Assembly (NCBI GenBank): GCA_026545225.1
Contig: CM048850.1
Location: forward strand, 25,464,297-25,528,296
Reading direction: 5' to 3'
Source: Cornus controversa
Taxonomy: Eukaryota; Streptophyta; Magnoliopsida; Cornales; Cornaceae
Length of the DNA stretch: 64,000 nucleotides
Under the pieces are notes generated by a model. It did no database searches. It had not been told where the DNA came from and worked only from the letters and a program-made list of their open reading frames with translations. A program made the translations under genes and the position numbers. Shown one piece after another: positions 55,890 to 64,000 of this stretch. How positions within the stretch are numbered: the stretch's first letter is position 1; every line of letters starts with the position of its first letter.

Positions 55890-56609
55890 TCTCATAGTTG
55901 CCATAAAGTGAGTGAGGTTAAATTGGGTTATATTGATTTTGAAGGAACATAGTAACATCACAATCCCATTTTAATGAATAATCGAGTGTGAAGGCAAGGC
56001 ATGTGGTTATCTTTTCTCTTTTCAAAGCAAAAGGTGGAGGGCTAAAGCACTCACTAGAGTATTGTCGGAGTTCTTTGCCGGAAAAAAGAAAAAAGAAAGT
56101 TCCATTTGATCATTCTTTACGTGAAACCTAATTCTACATAAATATAACCAAATCCATTTCCCAAATTCACCCATGAAAGTTACGCCATGAAGCTATCATT
56201 TAAAAAGCTCCTATACATCGTTAAACTCAAGAAAAGAAGAAGAAAAAAAGAAAAAAAAAAGGAAAACAAAATTTCTCCTACTGAAAGAGCATGTATGTTA
56301 TGTATATACAGGAAAAACAAACAATATGGTTGAAGTGAAAAAAATATACAAGTCAAAATATACTGGTGACGAAATGGCCTTCGATGAATCCATCTTTCCA
56401 TTAGCCGTAATTCCTAATTTAGAAATAGAAGCTAACAACAGCATCTGAGCAATCTTTCCTTATTTTTCATGTCGTTTGTATTACTCTTCAATGACCAGAT
56501 AAGATACCGACAGGTTGAAGCTAAACCGAGAGCAGAAAGAAGTGCAATACTCACATGGAGGTGCATGAGTGAGAGAGAAGACATATATTTGCTGGAGGAA
56601 CCACACAAC
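55890..56609. other. 3' flank of the second kinase piece
   Basis: Contains the probable 3' untranslated region of the minus-strand kinase exons (56609 downward) and an A-rich block (about 56230-56262). No other gene seen. Confidence 0.5.
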
Positions 56610-58083
56610 TTATGGAACAGATGGTTTGGAGGCATCTGGTAATTCTTTAGCACTCTTGACAACCAAATCATAGTTGATAGAAGCCAGTTGAGACAAGTTC
56701 TAAGTAAATCATAAAAAAATAAAAAAATCCATGATCAGATTGCAATCTTTACAATAATGAAGTTACATGTCAGAGGGCCACATGGAAATGAAATCCTTCC
56801 ACTTTCATCCACTTTCAAAGTACATTTGGTGGATGGATGGATTTGAAAAGGAGAACAATTCAAAATTTCATTAAATAATTTATAAGTAGATTTCAACAAA
56901 ATAGATTAAAATTCACCTCTTCTTTCAAAGCAGAAGGTGGAGGACTCAAGAGTATTGTGGTGATGTTAGACTAGAAATATATGATGTCGGTATAGATTTC
57001 AAAGAACTCCTTAACCTTGTTATTTGAAATCCACACACAAAACTCTCAAATCAATCTACGCATATTGTTGAAACCTAAATCTAAATTTATTTTAGAGTAG
57101 TGTATTCTCCAAGTGTAAAAGCAGATATCTAGTTTTCGCATGGCTCACCTTAAATGAGAAATTATTAAAGTACTTCATATCAAGGGTTGGGCAACTGAAA
57201 TCTGCCAAATTACCGCATTCATCCCCCTGCTTCCAAGACACGATGGTTAGTACATTAATACATCCACAGGGCTGTAAGTTCATCTGATATGATATAAATA
57301 CAAAAAGAAAAAAGGTTTTAAATTGGGATAATTATCAGCTTTGTTGGCTTTAGATCCAAATCAGTAGTAAACTTGGCACCATGTCCACATGATTTGATAA
57401 GATTCAGGTGCCACTTGGACCTTCATCCTTTTGTATACAAGTCAAGTTAATTTAAGGGAAAAAATCAAATCAATTCAATTCATCTATACGCAATCGGTTC
57501 AAAAGCAACCAGTCAGAAATCTAAATTTGCTATGGAAATTACTCGGCTCAATTTAAATTTGGATCATGATCTGATACATTTCAACATCATGTGTACAGGC
57601 ATCCACATATTATCATAATGCATACTTACATCTTCATCCAGTATATTGCTACATGAACCACTGCTGCAAGAGCCACTGCCTGTTTCAGTCAAGTCTTCAA
57701 AGTCACTACCTCCGGCTACATGTTCATCTTCTGGATTCCAAATGTAGCGGCTCATAAAATAACTAGTGTCGAGTGCTTCAGCTGAAGGTATGAACATAGC
57801 CTGCAGACAACGAGGGAACTTCTGTGAGTTTTGCAAATTTGGTCGCGATAAGAGAAATTAAAAAAAAAAAAATCAAATGAAATTACCTTCTGCCTTGCAA
57901 GTGTGTTCCAGTTTATATCCTTGAAAAAAGGATGTTGCTTTACCTGCCAAAAATTATTTATACCTTTGCTAAAATCTTATTCTCATGATTATTTGAAATT
58001 AGGTCTTGACTAAAGACAGAGAACTGTGTACCTCTCTGGCCCCTGTTGCACCTAATCTTTGAACTGGATTTTCAATTAGCAAC
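56610..58083 (-). CDS. IRE: IRE-family AGC kinase, C-terminal five exons with stop codon
   Basis: Exons 58032-58083, 57887-57943, 57630-57800, 57149-57226 and 56610-56699 have GT-AG borders and keep frame. They read LLIENPVQRLGATGARE, VKQHPFFKDINWNTLARQK, AMFIPSAEALDTSYFMSRYI and on through WNPEDEHVAGGSDFEDL, a Ser/Cys-rich stretch, GDECGNLADFS, and NLSQLASINYDLVVKSAKEL to TAA at 56610-56612. This is the end of the kinase lobe and the AGC C-terminal extension typical of IRE proteins, with no damage. Exons from DFG to this point are not in the window; a copia remnant begins at about 58200 in what would be the preceding intron. It is on the same strand as the N-terminal exons at 14.3-26.5 kb but 30 kb upstream of them, so it is more likely the tail of a second tandem gene than part of the first. 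Confidence 0.92.
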
Positions 58084-58194
58084 CTGAAACAAAGCAATAC
58101 CCAAGGACATGAAGGCAGGCACTACCTCTTTTATATTCAAGGACCGGAATGAGTAATCGCAAAACAGATATTTGATGTGGTTGCCAGTTTTTGG

Positions 58195-59807
58195 TTCTTT
58201 CAAAACATTGTCTTTATGGCATGCCCGTTTGGGACATACAAATTTTCAGTCTTTATTCAAGTTGTTACCCTCGTTAATAAAGGCTTGTAAGATTCATAAC
58301 TTTCAGTGTGGTTTGTGAATTGTCAAAACATGTTTGTACTAGTTACATTCCTCATATGCATCGTGCACTTACCCTCTTTGATTTAATTCATTCTGATGTA
58401 TGGGGACCCTCTCTAGTCACTGCCTTATTTGGTCATCGATATTATGTGACATTTATTGATGATTATTCTAGATGTACTTGGGTTTATCTTCTTAAGAAAA
58501 AATCGGAAGTATTTTCTTTGTTTTCTCAATTTTTAAAAATGATTCAAACTGAATTCTTGTCACTATTCGAAATATTCGATCTAAAAATGGTCATGAATAT
58601 ATTTTCAATGACTTTCGCTCCCAGTTAAATAAACAGGGCATTTTACAGCAACTCACTTGTCCATACACTCCTGAACAGAGTGGTGTGGCAAAACATAAGA
58701 ACTATCATATTATGTCTATTGTCCGATGCCTTTTACGTAGTATGGCAGTTCCTAAATATTTTTGGCACATGGCTGTCCTAACTACCACATACTTGGTCAA
58801 TCGCACTCCTAGTTGAGTCTTATCTGGTAAAGCTCCCCTACAGGTTCTTTAGCCCAACCATGTTCTTTTTTCTATTCTTCCTAGGGTGATTGGTTGTACT
58901 TACTTTGTCCAAAACTATAATCCTACTCGCACCAAATTGGATGACAAGACCATTCGTTGTGTCTTCTTAGGATACTCTGCTATGTCTAAAGGGTATCACT
59001 GCTATGATCCTGTGTCTACACATATGTATCACTCATTGGATGTTACTTTTTTGGATGAAATTCAATTTTTTGATAAGTCTGCTCCTATGCAAGAACCTCT
59101 TCCTGTCCTTGCTGAAGAGTCATCCCTAGTTTATCCTCTACCTATCTTTGAGTCTCCACTAGAACCGACGTCACCTACCTCGGTTCCTCCTCCCCTACAG
59201 GTTTACTCCAAGCGTCCTCGTCCTCAGACTCCTCTGCCAGAACTTGGAATCAAGTATACCTTCTTCCCCCACTCCTATTCCTGATCATACTGTTACTTCT
59301 CGTTATCCCTCTCATAATCGTAAATCCCCCAATTGGTATGGTTTCTCTAGCAGCACCAACCATCCTATCTCCCTGTTTGTTTCTTATGATGCTCTTTCAG
59401 ATTCTTATCAGGCATTCTTGGGAAAACTTGACTCTGTTTTCATTCCCCACTCTAACTCTGAGGCGTTTCAGCATCCACAATGGGTCACTGCTATGCACCC
59501 TTGCTCTTTAGCATAATCACACATTGGATCTTGTGCCTCTTTCTTTTGGTAAAAAAATTGTGGGTTGTAAGTGGGTTTTCAGCTTAAAGTATCTGCCTAA
59601 TGGTTTTATTGATCGATATAAAGCTCACCTAGTTGCTAAAGGATTCACTCGGGTTCCAAGGAAGGATTTCAGTGCTACTTTTTCCTCTATGGCAAAGCTA
59701 ACTACAGTCCGCCTTCTTGTGTCACTAACAACTTTCCATTCTTGGCCTATTCACCAACTCGATGTCAAGAATGCCTTTTTAAATGGTGACTTGCTTGAGA
59801 CTATTTA
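58195..59807 (+). mobile_element. Ty1-copia remnant B (integrase to start of reverse transcriptase)
   Basis: LWHARLGHTNFQSL (about 58215) and FQCGLCELSKHVC (His/Cys binding region) begin the integrase. FDLIHSDVWGPS and YYVTFIDDYSRCTWVYLL follow, then the integrase end GCTYFVQNYNPTRTKLDDKT, CVFLGYSAMSKGYHCYDP, and the reverse transcriptase start KIVGCKWVFSLKYLPNGFID, AHLVAKGFTRVPRKDFS and IHQLDVKNAFLNGDLLETIY. It is cut at 59808 by the gypsy LTR. Stops (for example TAG near 58816 and TAA near 59514) and frameshifts are present. Its 5' end lies in a kinase intron. Confidence 0.88.
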
Positions 59808-62356
59808 TGTAGAGATTGGATCCAATTTTGACCGGTTTCCATTTTAAGCATTATTTTTGCCCTAATTGCATTTTAACTGATATTTGGCTTGTTTTAATTG
59901 TGAGAAACATGTTTGGGGAGTTGTTTTGGAAAGTTTTGGAAACATTTGGTGAAATTTGACTTTTTGGGTCAACAGGGCCCCGGGATGAGGTCTAGTGGGC
60001 CTGGGAATCTAGAAAATTTTTGAAAAAACATGATTTTTAGTTATGGACCAAACAAAATGTTTAGAGTTAAGGAAGAGATTTCTAAACCGCAGGAACTTTC
60101 GAAACCGAAGACAGAGGTCGGGAAGGTACGTTAAGTGACTCGGGGGCATTTTGGTAATTTTGCGCCCAAGAGGAGATATAAATATCTGGGAGGGGTTGAG
60201 ATATTTCATTTTTCAGCAATCTCTCTCTCTCTAATTCTCCCACTTCATCTCTCTCCCTTCTCTCTTCATTTCGGAGACTTTGCACTTAGATTTGAGATTT
60301 CCTAAAGAAGGGTAGATTGTTCCTTGGGCTAAGGGCATCAGTTTGAATTGAACAAAAGTGATTTTCGGCAAGGTGAAAAGGGCTGGAAATTTGGGAACTT
60401 AGCTTCCAAGCTTAAGAATTAAGGTAGGGGTGTGAATCCTTGCTGTATTTTGATTCTGTAAGTCCCTTACTTGTGAAATGAAAGATATGTTGGATATTTT
60501 GTGAATTAGGGTTTTGTGTATATATGTATATATATATATATTGAGATTATATATATCATGCATGGTTTGGTGAGGTTTATGAATGCATTTCATGATTGTG
60601 TTCATTTGAGTAGTTATGTGAGCTTTGATTTCATGAGTTGAGAAAAATGCATAAAATGAGTTTTCCTTAAAAATGCATTGGTTGTGATACCACATGAAAT
60701 GAGTGATTTTTATTATAACAAGCTTGAGGATGACATGCATTAACTTGGCTATGTTATGCATTTGATGATAGTTGTGATAATCTTGAGTTGTGGTGCATTA
60801 TGTGATAAAATGCAATATGTGAGAATTGTAAATTTTTGTGCATTTATGTGATAAGTGTACATTATGTGATAAGCGTGGTTTTTAGGGCATGTGTGAGAAT
60901 TAAGAAGGGCCCGGAGCCCTAGGGTGCAAGACCCAAAACTTGGCCAAACGGTTGTTGCTTCTGTCGGGTTAGTAGCCCGAAAAGCGCAAGCAGAGTTTGT
61001 GGTTTCGAAGAAACCCTTACTATGGATTATGACAAGTGAAGTCCTCAATTGAATTGATTTCTGGTATACGTGGTGTGAGTTTACTTGCGAGTTGTGAATT
61101 CATTCAAGTTGTTATATATTGAAATGTGAAGCATCATTCATGATTTCCAAAACTTGAGTGTTTTAAGGGTGAAAAGCATGGATATTTGTCATGTAGCTTT
61201 GTAGAGATTTCATTTGCATTCATACATGGTTGCCTGAGTTAAGGTAGAGTCAGGTGGATCATTCTTTTTGGGCGTAGTTGTATGCTCACCCCAATCCCCC
61301 AAACTCTTTTTCAGATAAAGCTCCCTTGGAGGATGAGGCTTAGAGTGCACGGGCGGACTTTTGAGTTCTTTTGGATTTCTACCTTTTGATCATGTAGATA
61401 GATGTCTATGCCGGTGTGTGGCATGTGGACTATGTTAAAGATGTTATCTTTACATTGGATTTATCTTGATGTATGTAGATTTCAAATGTAAATGCCACAT
61501 ATGGCATATGTACACTTTAAGGAATGAATGTATATGACTTTTGTTGGAATCTGAATGTTTACGCCTTATGGTTATGAAAGATTTGAGATTCCAATGTATA
61601 AGTTGGAGTATGTGTATGATGGTATAGCATTTGTAAATGATTTATATGTGGAGTAAATGATCCTAGGTTGTTCGGTTGAGATTTGAGCTCAAAATGGGCA
61701 ATGTATAAGGTTGTAGGAGGTGCAGGAGAGGGCATTTCGCATTTGCGAAATGACCATTTCGCATTATCGAAACCCATTTTCGATTGTGCGAATTGGTTGC
61801 AAAATATCTTAGTTTTTTGGGTCTCTGCAGGGGCAATTTCACATGTGTGAAACCCCCCATTTCGCATATGCGAAAAATTGCAGAGTTTCAAAGTCCCGAA
61901 TGTCAAAAAATTTCGCAAGAACTTCGCAAGCACTTCGATTGTGCGAAAATTTTGTACAATCGAAACTAGGATTTCGCACAATCGAAGTCACTATTCACAG
62001 CAAAGTCAGAAATCTGTCCAAACTTCAATCGGGCATAACTTCCTCGTTTTAGATCGGAATTGAGTGTGGTTTTTTTTTACAATCGAGTATTTTTGAATCC
62101 TCTTTCCAATGGTGTAGGTTTCAACTTCAAATTCCAATCACACAAGGAATTGAGTTCTGGAATTTGTTAGTTTATATGTGTGGAACCAATGTGGAATCCA
62201 TTATGAGGGGTATTGATGAGTATATGCCACTATAATGGTGTACGTACAGAAAACTTCCGCAATAGAATGGTTTAAGGTGAGATTTGAGATGGGAGATGAT
62301 GAGGTGAAAACACTGCCCACCCTCAGTTCTCGGGAGTCAGAAATTGTGGCGTGACA
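59808..62356 (+). repeat. Gypsy copy 3 5' LTR
   Basis: From TGTAGAGATTGG to GGCGTGACA. A TATA box GATATAAATATCTGG (about 60174) precedes a CTCTCT leader (60218-60265), suggesting the RNA start lies near 60205. 'GTAGGGGTGTGAATCC' at 60424 marks a block shared with copy 2. The last 600 bases hold the TTCGCA palindrome array (61730-61985). A (TA)n run lies at about 60524-60540. Confidence 0.85.
61730..61985. repeat. Array of TTTCGCA/TGCGAAA palindromes in the LTR
   Basis: At least eight short inverted units, including TTTCGCATATGCGAAA (61860-61875, perfect 16 bp), TTTCGCATTTGCGAAAT, TTTCACATGTGTGAAA and several CGATTGTGCGAAA half-sites. The array is absent from the reverse copy 1 because that copy ends before this region. 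Confidence 0.9.
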
Positions 62357-62359
62357 ACT

Positions 62360-62378
62360 TGGTATTAGAGCTCTAGGT
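62360..62378 (+). other. Gypsy copy 3 primer-binding site
   Basis: TGGTATTAGAGCTCTAGGT, three bases after the LTR end; initiator-Met-tRNA type. Confidence 0.78.
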
Positions 62379-62664
62379 TAGAATACCTATGGACGACGGG
62401 AAACGGTTAAACCACGTTTTGAATTGAAAAGACTCGATGATTTATGGAATTGTGAATTTGAGGTATGATAATAGATTTGAGGTTTTTGAGTGTAAGTTAA
62501 GGCTAAGTGCATATTACGTGGAAATGCTTATGTTCTTACTTGTTTGATATAACATGCTATTTATAAAGTGACTTAGCATGTTGTGAGTGTGCATAAATAG
62601 AATTGGACAATGATATTCAACTTGGATTATTTTTAAAGTGTCTTATTGTTATCAATATAGCAAG

Positions 62665-63868
62665 ATGCCACCTCGTAGAGCTCGTGGAGGAGAATCGGTA
62701 GCAACTCCTATAGATGGAGAGCGGTTTATGTGTGACATGGTTGAGACCATGCAACAAATAGCTAAAAGACTCAAGAGGAGACTCAAGCGACACAAGTTCC
62801 ACGAAGAGCAGTGCCTCCTAGCCAAACGATAACGGTATTGGGACATGTCAAGAAGCATAGTTCACCGTCGTATTCGGGAGGGTCCGACCTTATGGTGGCG
62901 GCAAATTGATTGGACAAAATTGTTACACTCCTTACCGTGCTTGAGATAGAGGAGGACCTAAGGGTGAAAGTGGTAGCCCATTACTTGAAGGATGAGGCCA
63001 AACACTGGTGTAAATTCCTAGGGAACTACCATGACATCGAAACGATGGATTGGGACATGTTCCAAGTGCTTTTCTTTGAGAAGTACTTTCCGGTGACGAT
63101 AAAGGACAAACTGAGGTGAGAATTCTATGAGTTGGTTCAAGGCTCAATGACAGTGATGGAATACGAGGCCAAATTCACATCTTTGACTCATTTTGCACAA
63201 GAAATGATCCCAACGAAAAAGCTGAAAATAAAACAGTTCATAAGAGGTTTGTGAACATTTATACAGGATCAAGTGGCGGTCTTGGGTTTGACTAGTTATG
63301 CGGTAGTAGTGGAGAGAGCATTGATAGCCGAGGAGCTCGGCAATGATAATCAAAGAACCAAGCGAGGAGCACGGGGTCCATTCCGGACAATCGTGCTAGG
63401 AAAAAGCAAAGGGATAGTGGGTAGTTCTCACAAGGGCAACAAACCCAATCGATGCCATCAGTGACTATACCTACTGGATCTTCACGGTCTAGAATTGTAT
63501 GCTTTAATTGCCAGAAGCCCGAACATAAAATGGATGAATGTTCTCAAGGACAGGTTACTTTTGTGACAGACAAGAAGTGCTTCTATTGTCAGCAAGTGGG
63601 GCACATTAGTTGGAATTGTCCTCTCAAGAAGGGTACACAAAATGGGGTTAGTTCACAACAACGTTCTACGCAGCCTACTACTCCACAGTTGGGCTTTAGG
63701 GCATTGCTACCGCCACAAACAGTGCCATCAGTACAGAGTTCACGGGCACCAGCTAGAGGAGTCACGTCTAGTGCTCCTAGCCAGCAGTCAGGGTATCAGG
63801 GTACTGGGCAGCAGGGCAGAGAGCACAGGGACATGCCTTCACTCTTGTTCCAGCTGAGACCTCAGTAG
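62665..63868 (+). pseudogene. Gypsy copy 3 gag, frameshifted
   Basis: Starts MPPRRARGGESVATPIDGER at 62665. Capsid blocks LLTVLEIEEDLRVKVVAHYL, FQVLFFEKYFPVTIKDKLR, MEYEAKFTSLTHFAQE and VERALIAEELG follow in several frames. Two intact CX2CX4HX4C knuckles are CFNCQKPEHKMDEC (about 63503) and CFYCQQVGHISWNC (about 63578). Stops at 62830 and 63117 and frame changes near 62880 and 63455 inactivate it. A Pro/Ser/Gln-rich linker leads to the protease. Confidence 0.85.
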
Positions 63869-63899
63869 GACTATTAGTGGTCCGAGGTATATTTCTTGT

Positions 63900-64000
63900 A
63901 TCTATCTCGTAGGCTAGGGTTTTAGTGGACTCGGGTGCATCACATTCATTCATTTCATATGCATTTACTTGTGCTTTGGGGTTGGAGGTGGTTTTATCCA
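63900..64000 (+). pseudogene. Gypsy copy 3 protease start (runs off window)
   Basis: ARVLVDSGASHSFISYAFTC with an intact D-S-G site; a TAG lies just upstream at about 63911. The frame in view is open to the window end. Confidence 0.75.

Larger units (their letters stand above)
59808..64000 (+). mobile_element. Ty3-gypsy element copy 3: complete 5' LTR, gag, start of protease
   Basis: A 2549-bp LTR, primer site, frameshifted gag with two zinc knuckles and the protease active site, continuing past the window edge. It inserted into the reverse transcriptase of copia remnant B. The left boundary TGTAGAGATTGG coincides with the point where copia similarity stops and matches the outer end of copy 1. 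Confidence 0.9.

Noticed and set aside
1..59807. Copia pieces at 1-893 and 58195-59807 as two halves of one element
   Set aside because: Both contain the GAG-preintegrase and early integrase region and differ in sequence, so they are separate elements.
60082..60285. Arg/Glu-rich minus-strand open frames (also 1675-1902)
   Set aside because: They come from CTCTCT leader sequence of the gypsy LTR and are shared only because the LTRs are copies.

Overview
This window looks like nuclear DNA of a flowering plant, probably a eudicot. It is AT-rich, its genes have GT-AG introns, its protein families are plant-type (IRE-type AGC kinase, ALY/REF export factor, siroheme-pathway methyltransferase UPM1, yippee-domain protein), and most of it is plant transposable elements: Ty1-copia, Ty3-gypsy, L1 and RTE LINEs, TRIM, MULE, hAT and Harbinger types. 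No species can be assigned from the sequence alone.

Layout. (1) 1-3.7 kb: remnants of a copia element, a reverse-strand gypsy LTR piece, a 23-bp minisatellite and a reverse-strand copia LTR. (2) 3.7-14.1 kb: one degenerate L1 LINE split by two precisely bounded insertions: a TRIM-like miniature LTR element at 5529-6822, itself hit by a third LTR of its own family, and a copia element at 7759-12884 with both LTRs and a GTCAT target duplication. (3) 14.3-26.5 kb, minus strand: the 5' part of an IRE-family AGC kinase gene, six coding exons that join in frame, with introns swollen by a hAT-like element, L1 and RTE LINE pieces and a gypsy (Tat-type) remnant. The gene runs off the left edge. (4) 27.1-32.8 kb, plus strand: a broken ALY/REF gene whose third exon occurs twice, separated by an RTE LINE. 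That LINE holds a Pack-MULE-like transposon carrying a piece of UPM1. (5) 33.1-35.4 kb, minus strand: a yippee-domain gene, probably expressed, with a MITE in its last intron. (6) 35.5-56 kb: MITEs, a 128-bp near-perfect palindrome, a 2.6-kb solo LTR sitting in a TA microsatellite, two LTR-like regions with tandem arrays, a gypsy element with LTR, gag and protease, and a direct repeat whose two copies each carry a different MITE. (7) 56.6-58.1 kb, minus strand: five clean exons coding the C-terminal end of an IRE-type kinase. (8) 58.2-64 kb: a copia remnant interrupted by a gypsy element whose complete 5' LTR, primer site and gag are visible.

The only genes that look functional are the kinase exons and the yippee-domain gene. 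The kinase pieces lie in the wrong relative order to be one gene (C-terminal exons upstream of N-terminal exons on the same strand). This fits two tandem IRE genes, a rearrangement, or an assembly join. I saw no operon, CRISPR array, rRNA or tRNA gene. The most unusual patterns are the Pack-MULE with UPM1 sequence, the TRIM nested in itself, and 16-bp perfect palindromes inside the LTRs of three otherwise different retroelements.
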